Below, piece by piece: positions 26,526-34,970 of a DNA stretch of 64,000 bases; the stretch's first letter is position 1, and each line of letters begins with the position of its first letter. A program made the position numbers and the translations under genes. The stretch is from P52-10 sp041397365 (GTDB lineage: Bacteria > Pseudomonadota > Alphaproteobacteria > Rhizobiales > Xanthobacteraceae): assembly GCA_041397365.1 (NCBI GenBank), contig JAWKWT010000005.1, positions 186,001 to 250,000 of the forward strand, written 5' to 3'. The notes under the pieces are model-generated. The model saw only the letters and a list, made by a program, of their open reading frames with translations, was not told the DNA's origin and ran no database searches.

Positions 26526-27077
26526 CTGACAACACGCCCTGCTGCTTCCTCAACGACCAAATCCGCAAGCGCCAAGAAAGCTGGGGTCAAGAAAGCCGCC
26601 GTCAAAAAGGCCGCTGTCAAGAAAGCCGGCGTCAGGAAGGCTGGCGTCAAGGCCACCGCAGCCAAAAGCGCCGTCGCCGAAGCCCCAGCGGCCGCCGAGA
26701 TTCCAGCGACCGTTCAAACGGCCCATCCCGAGACCGAACGCATCCTGAAGCGCATCCTCGACCGCCTCGACGACATGAAGGCGGAGGATACGGTCAGCAT
26801 CGACCTTCGCGGCAAATCATCCATCGCGGACTATATGGTCGTCACCACCGGCCGGGTGAACCGGCATGTCGGCGCGATCGCGGAGAATGTGGTGAAGGAT
26901 CTCGGCGAGATTGGCCTGAAAGGGCTTCACGTCGAAGGGCTGCCCAATTGCGACTGGGTGCTGATCGACACCGGCGACGTGATCGTACACGTGTTCCGGC
27001 CCGAGGTCCGCAGCTTCTACAGTATCGAGAAGATGTGGATGCCGGCTCCGGCGGCGGCGGTGACGAAGGCAAGCTGA
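26526..27077 (+). CDS. rsfS: ribosome silencing factor RsfS (Iojap), with Lys/Ala-rich N-terminal extension
   Basis: The Iojap domain (KAEDTVSIDLRGKSSIADYM, VTTGRVNRHVGAIAENVVKDL, DWVLIDTGDVIVHVFRPEVR) ends at 27077. The first in-frame ATG (26775) would cut off the first helix ILKRILDRLDDM that aligns with E. coli RsfS. The open frame runs upstream through a Lys/Ala-rich stretch made of about five VKKA(A/G) repeats to a CTG at 26526 with AAGGA 8 bp ahead. No ATG, GTG or TTG is available. RsfS binds L14 and blocks subunit joining during starvation. The start is therefore uncertain. Confidence 0.8.
   Translation: MTTRPAASSTTKSASAKKAGVKKAAVKKAAVKKAGVRKAGVKATAAKSAVAEAPAAAEIPATVQTAHPETERILKRILDRLDDMKAEDTVSIDLRGKSSIADYMVVTTGRVNRHVGAIAENVVKDLGEIGLKGLHVEGLPNCDWVLIDTGDVIVHVFRPEVRSFYSIEKMWMPAPAAAVTKAS
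26585..26655 (+). repeat. 15-bp tandem repeats inside the rsfS 5' region
   Basis: About five imperfect copies of GTCAAGAAAGCCGCC encode VKKAA/VKKAG units in frame with rsfS. They give the protein a histone H1-like basic tail. Confidence 0.75.
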
Positions 27078-27124
27078 GCATGCGCCCGAAAAGTGGGAAC
27101 CGGTTTTCGGACCAGATCATGCTC
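27076..27124. repeat. palindromic intergenic repeat, family A copy 2
   Basis: GAGCATGCGCCCGAAAAGTGG, centre, then CGGTTTTCGGACCAGATCATGCTC. Same element as at 18964, lying between rsfS and rlmH and starting at the rsfS stop codon. Confidence 0.88.
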
Positions 27125-27175
27125 AAACAAACAAGATAGGCCCGGAGTCGCGGAACGGCCCTGCGGAAGGCGATC

Positions 27176-27658
27176 ATGCGCGTCATGGTGATTGCTGTCG
27201 GCCGCCTCAAGAGCGGGCCCGAACGGGAACTGGTCGATCGCTATAGCCAGCGGTTCCTCGATCTGTCGCGCCGGCTCGGCTTTCGCGGCCTGGAGATTCA
27301 CGAGGTTCCGGAGAGCCGCGCCCAGGACACGCCGGTGCGGATGGCAGAGGAAGCCGCCGCGATCGCGCGCCTGATCCCCGACGATGCCGTCGCCATCGCC
27401 CTCGACGAAAAGGGCAAGACGCTCGCCAGCACCACTTTCGCCGAACAACTCGGCCGCTGGCGGGACGAATCAACGGCGAACATTGTATTCGTGATCGGCG
27501 GCGCGGACGGACTTTCGCCCGAATTGCGGCGCAGGTTGCAGATGACACTCGCGTTCGGATCGGCGACCTGGCCGCATCAAATGGTGCGCATCATGTTGCT
27601 TGAGCAGATCTATCGGGCGGCGACCATTCTCGCCGGGCACCCTTATCATCGGGCGTGA
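27176..27658 (+). CDS. rlmH: 23S rRNA (pseudouridine-1915-N3)-methyltransferase RlmH
   Basis: 160 residues, SPOUT methyltransferase. MRVMVIAVGRLKSGPERELV start, IALDEKGKTLASTTFAEQLG, the knot segment NIVFVIGGADGLSPELRRR and the C-terminal PHQMVRIMLLEQIYRAATILAGHPYHR are the RlmH signatures that bind S-adenosylmethionine and form the dimer. It methylates helix 69 of 23S rRNA on 70S ribosomes. Position after rsfS is conserved. Confidence 0.96.
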   Translation: MRVMVIAVGRLKSGPERELVDRYSQRFLDLSRRLGFRGLEIHEVPESRAQDTPVRMAEEAAAIARLIPDDAVAIALDEKGKTLASTTFAEQLGRWRDESTANIVFVIGGADGLSPELRRRLQMTLAFGSATWPHQMVRIMLLEQIYRAATILAGHPYHRA

Positions 27659-27671
27659 AGCGGACTGACGC

Positions 27672-29039
27672 ATGCAGGCTGACAGCTCAACGCGGCGATC
27701 GATCCCAGCGTTTTTCGCGCAACGTTTTGCATGCGGAACGTTGACCGTCGCAGCGCTCGGCCTCGCCCCTCTCGCGGCGCTCGCGCAACAGGAGCCGTCC
27801 GTCGTGCCGGCTTCGCCGACCGCCTCGATCGAAAACGTCATCAAGAAGCACGAGCAGGAGCTCGAACAGGCGCGCGCCCGGCAGCGCGCGGCCGCCGAGG
27901 CCGAGACCAGACTGAAAGCCGACCTCGCCGCCATCGGCCAGGACCGCAACAAGCTCAATCAGCAATTGATCGACGTCGCCGCTCGCGTGCGCCTTGTCGA
28001 GGGACGGATCGCCGATACCGAAAGCCGCTTGCAGGTGCTCGACCAGCGCGAGGAGACGATCCGCCGTTCGCTGGAGGACCGCCGCAGCGAAACCGTCGAG
28101 GTGCTCGCCGCGCTTCAGCGCGCCGGCCGCCGCGCGCCGCCGGCATTGATGGTGCGGCCGGAGGATGCGCTGCAATCGCTGCGGACGGCGATGCTGCTCG
28201 GCGCGGTCGTGCCGGAAATGCGCGCGCGCGCGGAACGGCTGATCGCCGATCTCGGCAATCTGGTGACGATCCGCAAGGAGACCACCGAGCAGAGGCAGCG
28301 GCTGCTGGCCGACCGCGACAGCCTCACCACCGACCAGCGGCGGCTGACCGCGCTGATCGCCGAGCGGCAGCGCCAGCAGGCGGACGCCGAAAAGGACATG
28401 GACGCGGAGCGCCGCCGCGCCGCCGACTTGTCGAAGCAGGCCGACAATCTGCGCGACCTGATCGCGAAGATGGAACAGGAACTGAAAAGCGCCGCGAAGG
28501 CCGCCGCCGCCGCGAATCTGCGCGGCTCGCCGAAGGCCGCCGGCAAGAACCTCGCGACGCTGCTGAAGGACCCCGGCCGGCTCAGCCCGGCGATCGCTTT
28601 CGGCTCGGCCAAGGGCATGCTGCCGATGCCGGTGAACGGCTCCCGGATTCGCGGTTTCGGTCATTCCGACGGCGCTGGCGGCCTCGAAAGAGGCATTTCG
28701 GTGGCGGCCCGCGCGGGCGCGCAGGTCACAACTCCGTGCGATGGCTGGGTCGTCTATTCAGGCCCGTTCCGCAGCTACGGACAACTCTTGATCCTGAATG
28801 CGGGTGGCGGGTATCATGTCCTGCTTGCCGGGATGGAACGGATTTCAGTCAATATCGGCCAGTTCGTGTTGACGGGCGAGCCGGTCGGGACCATGGGGAC
28901 TGCGGCGCGCGTGGCGTCGATTTTGCCGACGACCGCGAGCCAGCCGGTCCTCTATATCGAGTTTCGTAAGGACAACACCCCAATCGATCCTGGTCCATGG
29001 TGGGCCGCAGCAAGTGAAGGCGAAAAGGTTCGCGGATGA
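27672..29039 (+). CDS. murein hydrolase activator EnvC-like (M23/LytM domain, coiled coil)
   Basis: 455 residues. An N-terminal signal peptide (about 1-40, ending ...ALAQ) is followed by a long coiled coil rich in Glu, Arg and Gln (about 55-275), then a LytM/M23 fold from GMLPMPVNGSRIRGFGH. The zinc ligands of active LytM enzymes are not kept: LERGISVAA and GGYHVLLAGM stand where HxGxD and HxH would be. Like E. coli EnvC it is therefore probably a non-catalytic activator of periplasmic amidases in cell separation. Its stop overlaps the ctpA start (ATGA). Confidence 0.85.
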   Translation: MQADSSTRRSIPAFFAQRFACGTLTVAALGLAPLAALAQQEPSVVPASPTASIENVIKKHEQELEQARARQRAAAEAETRLKADLAAIGQDRNKLNQQLIDVAARVRLVEGRIADTESRLQVLDQREETIRRSLEDRRSETVEVLAALQRAGRRAPPALMVRPEDALQSLRTAMLLGAVVPEMRARAERLIADLGNLVTIRKETTEQRQRLLADRDSLTTDQRRLTALIAERQRQQADAEKDMDAERRRAADLSKQADNLRDLIAKMEQELKSAAKAAAAANLRGSPKAAGKNLATLLKDPGRLSPAIAFGSAKGMLPMPVNGSRIRGFGHSDGAGGLERGISVAARAGAQVTTPCDGWVVYSGPFRSYGQLLILNAGGGYHVLLAGMERISVNIGQFVLTGEPVGTMGTAARVASILPTTASQPVLYIEFRKDNTPIDPGPWWAAASEGEKVRG

Positions 29040-30370
29040 TGCGCAAGACTTCCCTGGTTCTTCTCAGTGCGGCGGCCGGCGCCGCCGCGACGCTGCTCGT
29101 CACCCAGCCGCGCGTGGCGCTGATCGGCTCCACCGCGAGCGCCGCCGCGTCCGACACCTATCGCCAGCTCAACCTGTTCGGCGACGTGTTCGAGCGCGTC
29201 CGCACCGACTATGTCGAGAAGCCGAACGACGGCAAGCTGGTCGAGTCGGCGATCAGCGGCATGTTGCAAGGGCTCGATCCGCATTCGAGCTACATGGACG
29301 CCAAGAGTTTTCGCGACATGACCGTGCAGACGCGCGGCGAATTCGGCGGCCTCGGCATTGAGGTCACGATGGAAGACGGCCTCGTCAAGGTGGTGTCGCC
29401 GATCGACGAAACGCCGGCGGCGAAGGCCGGCATTCTCGCCAACGACCTGATCGTCTCGCTCGACGACGAGAACGTGCAGGGCCTGACGCTGAACCAGGCC
29501 GTCGAGAAGATGCGCGGCAAGATCAACACCAAGATCAAGCTGAAAATCATCCGCAAGGGACAGGACAAGCCGATCGAGGTGACGCTGACGCGCGAAAACA
29601 TCCGCGTCCGTTCGGTCCGCGCCCGCGTCGAGCAGGACGACCTCGCCTATATCCGGATCACCGCCTTCAACGAACAGACCACCGAAGGGCTGAAGCGCGA
29701 GGTCGCCAATCTCCAGAAGCAGATCGGTGACAAGCTGAAGGGCTACATCATCGACATGCGCAACAACCCCGGCGGCCTGCTGGAGGAAGCGGTGACGGTG
29801 TCCGACGCCTTCCTCGATCGCGGCGAAATCGTCTCCACCCGCGGCCGCAACACCGAGGAAACGCAGCGCCGCAGCGCCAAGTCCGGCGACCTGACCAAGG
29901 GCAAGCCGGTGGTGGTGCTCATCAATGGCGGTTCGGCCTCGGCCTCGGAAATCGTCGCCGGCGCGTTGCAGGACCACAAGCGCGCGACGCTGATCGGCTC
30001 GCGCAGCTTCGGCAAGGGCTCGGTGCAAACCATTATCCCGCTCGGCCAGGACAAGGGCGCGCTGCGGCTGACCACGGCGCGCTATTACACGCCGTCCGGC
30101 AAATCGATTCAGGCCAAGGGCATCATCCCCGACATCGAGGTGTTGCAGGACGTGCCGGACGAGTTGAAGTCGCGCACCGACACCCGCGGCGAAGCCTCGC
30201 TGCGCGGCCACCTGAAGGCGGACGGCGATGAGCAGACCGGCTCGCAGTCCTACGTTCCGCAGGACGCCAAGGACGACAAGGCGCTGAAGGCCGCCGCCGA
30301 TCTGCTGCACGGGCTGAAGGTCAACGCCTCGACCACGCCGGCAGCGCCGCCGGAAAAGGCCGCGAACTGA
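29036..30370 (+). CDS. ctpA: S41 family carboxy-terminal processing peptidase CtpA
   Basis: 444 residues. A signal segment (about 1-40), then a PDZ domain (FGGLGIEVTMEDGLVKVVSP, DETPAAKAGILANDLIVSLDD) and the S41 protease domain. GYIIDMRNNPGGLLEEAV, INGGSASASEIVAGALQDH (catalytic Ser) and SRSFGKGSVQT (catalytic Lys) are intact. It trims or degrades periplasmic proteins. Translationally coupled to the EnvC-like gene by the 4-bp overlap, a conserved pair in these bacteria. A terminator follows at 30394. Confidence 0.95.
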   Translation: MMRKTSLVLLSAAAGAAATLLVTQPRVALIGSTASAAASDTYRQLNLFGDVFERVRTDYVEKPNDGKLVESAISGMLQGLDPHSSYMDAKSFRDMTVQTRGEFGGLGIEVTMEDGLVKVVSPIDETPAAKAGILANDLIVSLDDENVQGLTLNQAVEKMRGKINTKIKLKIIRKGQDKPIEVTLTRENIRVRSVRARVEQDDLAYIRITAFNEQTTEGLKREVANLQKQIGDKLKGYIIDMRNNPGGLLEEAVTVSDAFLDRGEIVSTRGRNTEETQRRSAKSGDLTKGKPVVVLINGGSASASEIVAGALQDHKRATLIGSRSFGKGSVQTIIPLGQDKGALRLTTARYYTPSGKSIQAKGIIPDIEVLQDVPDELKSRTDTRGEASLRGHLKADGDEQTGSQSYVPQDAKDDKALKAAADLLHGLKVNASTTPAAPPEKAAN

Positions 30371-30393
30371 GGTCTTGGGTCAGACTTGATTGC

Positions 30394-30422
30394 AAAGGGG
30401 CGGCCTCGTGCCGCCCTTTTTT
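30394..30422 (+). terminator. Rho-independent terminator after ctpA
   Basis: AAAGGGGCGGC, loop CTCGT, GCCGCCCTTTTTT. A strong stem with a six-T tail, ending the envC-ctpA transcript. Confidence 0.85.
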
Positions 30423-30533
30423 GTGGAGCGGGCCCGAGTTCCAGCCTCACACGCCGGTATGATCCGCGCCGCCTTCAGCCTGCCATCATCGCAGCCGGCC
30501 GTGGTATGGTCCGACGCATTGATTCGCGGGACC

Positions 30534-31754
30534 ATGCAGCCCTTGTCGACGGACGATCTGACCGCACCTCTCGGACAGGCCAAGCCGCGTAAGCGGCGCT
30601 TCCGGCTGACCTTGAACTGGATGCATGCGGCGGCGGCCGTCGTCGCCGTGTTCCTGCTCGGATTTCTGGGCTTCGTCCTGTTCAACGACAATCCGCTCGG
30701 CGGCGAGCCGATGGCGCGCGTGGCCATCGACGCCGCATCAGTGCCCGCCGCTCAAGCGCCCGCGCAAACGCAAACCCCACAGCCTCCCGCCAAGCAGGCC
30801 ACGGCTCCGGCCAGCGCCAGCGGCGACCAGCACACCATCACCATCATCGACGGGTCGAGCGGCGCACGGCGCAACGTCGTCGTTCCCGGCAGCGGCGCCG
30901 GCGGCGAGACGCCGGCCGCTGCCGCGAGTTCGGCCGGCAGCGTCAGCGCCGGCGTCAATCCGCGCCTCTTGGAATCCTCGCGCTACGGCATGATCCCGGT
31001 GATCGCCGATGGGTTGAAACCGTCGAACGCCTATGCCGGCGGCGACGACACCCTTCGCGCACGCGCCGTCACGATGCCCTCGATCGCGATCGTCATCAGC
31101 GGCCTCGGCGTCGGCGCGGCCAAGACCAACGACGCGATCACGAAGCTGCCCCCCGCGGTCACGCTCGCCTTCACGCCCTACGGCTCCGATCCCGCGCGGC
31201 TCGTGGCGCTGGCGCGCACGCGCGGACACGAGGTGATGCTGCAAGTGCCGATGGAGCCGTTCGACTATCCCGACAACGATCCCGGCCCGCAGACGCTGCT
31301 GACCTCGCTGCCGGCGGAGCAGAATCTCGACCGGCTGCATTGGCATCTCAGCCGCATTCAGGGCTATGCGGGGCTTGCCAATTTCATGGGCTCGCGCTTC
31401 GTCGCCACCGACGCGGCGATGCAGCCGCTGATGCGCGAGGCGGCCAAACGCGGCCTCGCCTGGTTCGACGACGGCAGCGCCGCCCGCAGCGTCGCCGGCA
31501 CGGTCGCCAAGGGCCAGACGGTGCCGTTCGCGCGCGCCGACCGCGTCATCGACGCAGTGCCGACGGCGACCGAAATCGACCGCGTGCTGTCCGATCTCGA
31601 AACCACCGCCCGCCAACGCGGCCTCGCCGTCGGCGTCGCCTCCGCGCTGCCGATCTCCATCGACCGCATCGCCGCCTGGACCAAGGTGCTGGAAGGGCGC
31701 GGCATCCTGCTGGTGCCGTTGACAACAGCGATGCAGAAATCAAAATCCGGCTGA
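30534..31754 (+). CDS. divergent polysaccharide deacetylase family protein (YibQ-like)
   Basis: 406 residues from the ATG at 30534 (MQPLSTDDLTAPLGQ), chosen because homologues begin with a similar short DDLxxPLGQ stretch; the frame is open to 30390. A single membrane anchor (AAAAVVAVFLLGFLGFVLF) is followed by a low-complexity Pro/Ala linker and the deacetylase-like domain (MPSIAIVISGLGVGAAKTND, LPPAVTLAFTPYG, HEVMLQVPMEPFDYP, NFMGSRF). It is usually coupled to envC and ctpA and probably acts on the envelope. Metal-binding residues of true NodB deacetylases are not conserved. Confidence 0.85.
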   Translation: MQPLSTDDLTAPLGQAKPRKRRFRLTLNWMHAAAAVVAVFLLGFLGFVLFNDNPLGGEPMARVAIDAASVPAAQAPAQTQTPQPPAKQATAPASASGDQHTITIIDGSSGARRNVVVPGSGAGGETPAAAASSAGSVSAGVNPRLLESSRYGMIPVIADGLKPSNAYAGGDDTLRARAVTMPSIAIVISGLGVGAAKTNDAITKLPPAVTLAFTPYGSDPARLVALARTRGHEVMLQVPMEPFDYPDNDPGPQTLLTSLPAEQNLDRLHWHLSRIQGYAGLANFMGSRFVATDAAMQPLMREAAKRGLAWFDDGSAARSVAGTVAKGQTVPFARADRVIDAVPTATEIDRVLSDLETTARQRGLAVGVASALPISIDRIAAWTKVLEGRGILLVPLTTAMQKSKSG

Positions 31755-31852
31755 ACGAATTTTTGGTGTCTTGCCGGGTCCCCTTGCCGGATCTGTCGGC
31801 GGACGCCGCTTCGGAGCGGCGGCAGGCCGTCCGGAAAAGAAAGGCTGTCGGG

Positions 31853-32353
31853 ATGGCGCGCTATGAGGACCTGCCCTACCGGGCTTGCGTGGGAGTGATG
31901 CTCCTCAACAGAAACGGCATGGTGTTCATCGGCCGCCGCGCCGGCGGCATCGAACATGTCGACGACCTGCATGTCTGGCAGATGCCACAAGGCGGCATCG
32001 ATCCCGGCGAGGACGCCTGGACCGCCGCCCGGCGCGAACTGACCGAGGAGACGAACGTCACGTCGATCGAAAAGCTCGCGGAGGTCAGCGACTGGCTGAG
32101 CTACGACATTCCCCGCACGGTGGCCGGGCGAACCTGGAAGGGCCGCTATCGCGGGCAGCGGCAGAAATGGTACGCGATGCGCTTCATCGGACAGGACGAC
32201 GAGATCAACGTCGTCAGCCCGGCCGGCCACAAGCAGGAATTCGTCTCCTGGCGCTGGGAGCCGATGCAAAATCTCCCCGAGTTGATCGTGCCGTTCAAGC
32301 GCCCCGTCTATGAACGGGTGGTGCAGGAATTCGCGCATCTCGCGAAACCATGA
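31853..32353 (+). CDS. rppH: RNA pyrophosphohydrolase (Nudix), copy 1
   Basis: 166 residues from ATG 31853 (MARYEDLPYRACVGVML). The Nudix box GGIDPGEDAWTAARRELTEETNV has all the Glu residues of GX5EX7REUXEEXGU. RGQRQKWYAMRF and WRWEPMQNLPELIVPFKRPVYERVV are hallmarks of RppH, which removes pyrophosphate from 5'-triphosphorylated RNA to start decay. Its stop overlaps the start of a second, related Nudix gene. Also known as invasion protein IalA in relatives. Confidence 0.93.
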   Translation: MARYEDLPYRACVGVMLLNRNGMVFIGRRAGGIEHVDDLHVWQMPQGGIDPGEDAWTAARRELTEETNVTSIEKLAEVSDWLSYDIPRTVAGRTWKGRYRGQRQKWYAMRFIGQDDEINVVSPAGHKQEFVSWRWEPMQNLPELIVPFKRPVYERVVQEFAHLAKP

Positions 32354-32853
32354 CGAGTGCGCTGCCTTATCGCCCCAATGTCGGCATCGCCTTGTTCAAC
32401 GCGCGCGGCGAGGTGCTGATCGCGCGGCGCTTCAAGGATGACGGGCCGGAGATCATCCTGCCCGGCCTCGAATGGCAGATGCCGCAAGGCGGCATCGACC
32501 CGGACGAAGACCCGCTTCCTGCCGCCATTCGCGAGCTTTACGAGGAAACCGGCGTCACCAGCATCGCCTATCTCGGCGAGACGCCGGACTGGCTGGCTTA
32601 CGAGTTTCCTCCTTACGATGGGCCCACGCATCGCTTCTCGGCGTTCCGCGGGCAGCGGCAGAAATGGTTCGCGTTCCGGTTTCTGGGCGACGATACGGAG
32701 ATCGAACTGCTGACGCCGCGCAACAACATGCCGGCGGAGTTCGACGCCTGGCGCTGGGAGCGGCTGGCGCGCGTCGCCGACCTTGTGGTGCCGTTCCGCC
32801 GCGAGGTGTACCTTGCCGTCGCGCGAGCGTTCGCGCCGTTCGCTGATGCCTGA
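32350..32853 (+). CDS. RNA pyrophosphohydrolase-like Nudix hydrolase, copy 2
   Basis: 167 residues, overlapping the previous gene by 4 bp (ATGA). The Nudix box GGIDPDEDPLPAAIRELYEETGV is intact; FRGQRQKWFAFRF and WRWERLARVADLVVPFRREVY mirror the first copy, so the two are tandem paralogues. Differences are concentrated at the N-terminus and in the KDDGPEIILPGLEWQMPQ region, which could alter substrate choice. The stop leads directly into a family-A palindrome. Confidence 0.9.
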   Translation: MTSALPYRPNVGIALFNARGEVLIARRFKDDGPEIILPGLEWQMPQGGIDPDEDPLPAAIRELYEETGVTSIAYLGETPDWLAYEFPPYDGPTHRFSAFRGQRQKWFAFRFLGDDTEIELLTPRNNMPAEFDAWRWERLARVADLVVPFRREVYLAVARAFAPFADA

Positions 32854-32855
32854 TG

Positions 32856-32902
32856 GAGCGGGATGAGGAAAAGTGTGCAGCGGTTTTCCGCCCGCATCCC
32901 GC
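32856..32902. repeat. palindromic repeat, family A-like divergent copy 3
   Basis: GAGCGGGATGAGGAAAAGTG, centre TGCAG, then CGGTTTTCCGCCCGCATCCCGC. Same layout as the other copies (GAAAAGTG...CGGTTTTC) but with altered outer arms that still pair (GCGGGATG/CATCCCGC), showing compensatory change. Confidence 0.75.
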
Positions 32903-32927
32903 CCAACAATATGAGTGGAGCAACCTC

Positions 32928-33578
32928 ATGCCCTTGCGCGCCGTGTTTTTCGATGTCGGCGAAACGCTCATCAACGAGACGCGCCTCTATCACGGCTGGG
33001 CCGACATCATGGGCGTCGATCGCGATGAATTTCTCGCGGTGCTCGACGACGTGATCGCCAGCGGCGGACCGCACCGGCAGGTGTTCGACCGGCAGCGGCC
33101 GGGCTTCGACGTCCGCGCCGCCGCCGAAGAACGCCGGCGGGCCGGCAAGGATTTCAGGATCGAGGCGCGCGATCTCTACGAAGATGCGCGCCCCTGCCTC
33201 CAGGCGCTCGCCGGACAGGGCTGGTATATCGGCATCGCCGGCAACCAGCCGCGCTCGGCGCGGGCGACGCTGGAAACCTTCGATCTCGGCGCACGCGTCA
33301 TCGCCACGTCGGCGGAACTCGGCGTCGACAAGCCGTCGCCGGATTTCTTCGGCCGGATTTCGGAGCTGGCCGCGATCGACCCGACGGACATTCTCTATGT
33401 CGGCGATCGCGTCGACAACGACGTGATCCCGGCGAAACGGTTCGGCATGAAGGCGGTGCTGCTGGAGCGCGGACCGTGGGGCCGCAATCACGCGCGGCTG
33501 CCGGACGCCTCATTGGCCGATTACAGGATCAAGCACCTGTCGGAGCTGCCGGCGCAGCTCGCGGGCTTGCTCGGTTAG
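32928..33578 (+). CDS. HAD family hydrolase
   Basis: 216 residues from ATG 32928 (MPLRAVFFDVGETLINE), preferred over upstream starts because it puts motif I at the N-terminus. Motif I is FFDVGETL (nucleophile Asp; the second Asp of DxD is Gly, as in some HADs), motif II/III regions include ATSAELGVDKPSPDFF (Lys) and motif IV YVGDRVDNDVIPAKRFGM. A mid-size cap is implied. The substrate is unknown; the missing second Asp makes a simple phosphatase assignment unsafe. Confidence 0.83.
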   Translation: MPLRAVFFDVGETLINETRLYHGWADIMGVDRDEFLAVLDDVIASGGPHRQVFDRQRPGFDVRAAAEERRRAGKDFRIEARDLYEDARPCLQALAGQGWYIGIAGNQPRSARATLETFDLGARVIATSAELGVDKPSPDFFGRISELAAIDPTDILYVGDRVDNDVIPAKRFGMKAVLLERGPWGRNHARLPDASLADYRIKHLSELPAQLAGLLG

Positions 33579-33696
33579 ATCGCAACGACAGTCCAACGGG
33601 CTTTGCCTTATCGAAGGACATCACGTCGCACCGGCATTGCGATCGGAGCGTCGAACCTCGATCTAACAGCAAGCTCACCAGAAGAGGTTTTGACGA

Positions 33697-34470
33697 ATGT
33701 TCGATGCGAAGCGCCTGCTCGACCAGTTTCTCGGCCACCAGGGCGGTTCCCGATCGCCGCAAAACCAAACGCCGTGGGGCGACCTCGCGCAAACGGCCAA
33801 CGACATGCTGGGGCGCAACAGCGGCAATCTCGGCAACATGCTCGGCGGCTTCGGCGGCGGCGCTCTTGCCGGCGGCCTGGCATCGGTGCTGCTCGGATCA
33901 AAGACAGGCCGGAAACTTGCTGGTAACGCGCTCAAACTGGGTGGCATGGCCGCCGTAGGCGCCATAGCATACCACGCCTATCGAAACTGGCAGGCGGGGC
34001 AGGCTCCGGAGGCAGCACAGCAGGGATCCGTGCCGATGCTGCCGCCCCCGAGCGATACGGCCTTCAGTCCTGCAACGGAAACCGATCAGCAGTCACTCGG
34101 TCGCAATCTGCTGCGCGCAATGATTTCCGCTGCAAAGGCCGACGGGCATGTGGATGCCGCCGAGCAGGCAAACATCTTTGCCCAGATGGACAAAATGGCG
34201 CTCGCTGCGGACGACAAGGCTTTCGTCATCGATGAAATTCGCAAGCCGCTCGACATCGATGCGGTCGCTCGTTCCGCGCGTTCGCCGGAGGAGGCCGCCG
34301 AACTCTACGTAGCGTCGCTGCTGGCCCTGAATATCGACCATCCGGCAGAGAAAGCCTATCTCGACATGCTCGCCGCACGAATGCAACTCGATCCGCAGCT
34401 TGTCGCGCATCTGCATGCGACGGTGGAAGGCGCAACGGTGCCGGCAGGCTCTTCAGTGCATGCGGCCTGA
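33697..34470 (+). CDS. DUF533 (YebE/TerB-like) tellurite-resistance-type membrane protein
   Basis: 257 residues. MFDAKRLLDQFLG start, a glycine-rich segment with a possible membrane helix (GGFGGGALAGGLASVLLGS; LGGMAAVGAIAYHAYRNWQ) and a C-terminal TerB-like helical domain (RNLLRAMISAAKADGHVDAAEQ, YVASLLALNIDHPAEKAYLDMLA). The DUF533 layout is clear. Function of the family is not known; E. coli YebE responds to envelope stress. RBS GAAGAGG upstream of the ATG. Confidence 0.85.
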   Translation: MFDAKRLLDQFLGHQGGSRSPQNQTPWGDLAQTANDMLGRNSGNLGNMLGGFGGGALAGGLASVLLGSKTGRKLAGNALKLGGMAAVGAIAYHAYRNWQAGQAPEAAQQGSVPMLPPPSDTAFSPATETDQQSLGRNLLRAMISAAKADGHVDAAEQANIFAQMDKMALAADDKAFVIDEIRKPLDIDAVARSARSPEEAAELYVASLLALNIDHPAEKAYLDMLAARMQLDPQLVAHLHATVEGATVPAGSSVHAA

Positions 34471-34490
34471 CGGAATTTACCTTCCGAAAG

Positions 34491-34517
34491 CAAAAACGGC
34501 CGGCGCGAGTCCGGCCG
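34491..34517 (-). terminator. Rho-independent terminator of the atp operon
   Basis: Read on the minus strand: CGGCCGG, loop ACTCGCG, CCGGCCG, then TTTTTG. It lies just after atpC and would end the atpHAGDC transcript. Confidence 0.75.
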
Positions 34518-34551
34518 CTTGAACGTGGCAAGGAGAGCGGCCGAAACCGCG

Positions 34552-34968
34552 TCAATGCATCGCCGTGCCTTCGAGGTGCTGCTGCACGGTGCGGAAATGA
34601 TCGAGCCGGGCGATTTCCTTGTCCAGCTCGGTGCCCTGCGCCATCTGCGCGATGGCGGCCTCCATCTCCTTCACCGTCTTCGCGAACGCCGCGCGGTCGA
34701 TGTCCTCCACCGAGGTCGCGATATCCGCGAGCACCGTCAGGCCCGTGGCCGACACTTCGGCGAGGCCGCCGAGCACGACGACCTTGGTCTGCCTGCCATT
34801 GGCGGTGACCGTCATGATGCCGGGGCGAATGGCGGCGACCACCGGCGAATGGCCGGCGAGCACGCCGAAATCGCCTTCGGTGCCGGGAATATCGACCTGC
34901 TCGACCTCACCGGAAAACACCAGTCTTTCGGGAGACACGAGATCGAATTGGAACGTTGCCATGGTCAC
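34552..34968 (-). CDS. atpC: F0F1 ATP synthase subunit epsilon
   Basis: 138 residues. MATFQFDLVSPERLVFSGEVEQVDIPGTEGDFGVLAGHSPVV is the typical beta-sandwich start, followed by VVLGGLAEVSATGLTVLADIA and a C-terminal helical pair (TELDKEIARLDHFRTVQQHLEG). It is part of the F1 central stalk and regulates ATPase activity. Last gene of the leftward operon, separated from atpD by 94 bp that contain an inverted repeat. Confidence 0.96.
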   Translation of the reverse strand: MTMATFQFDLVSPERLVFSGEVEQVDIPGTEGDFGVLAGHSPVVAAIRPGIMTVTANGRQTKVVVLGGLAEVSATGLTVLADIATSVEDIDRAAFAKTVKEMEAAIAQMAQGTELDKEIARLDHFRTVQQHLEGTAMH

Positions 34969-34970
34969 TT

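Noticed and set aside
26585..26655. CRISPR-like or satellite array
   Set aside because: The 15-bp units are contiguous without spacers and encode VKKA repeats in frame with rsfS.
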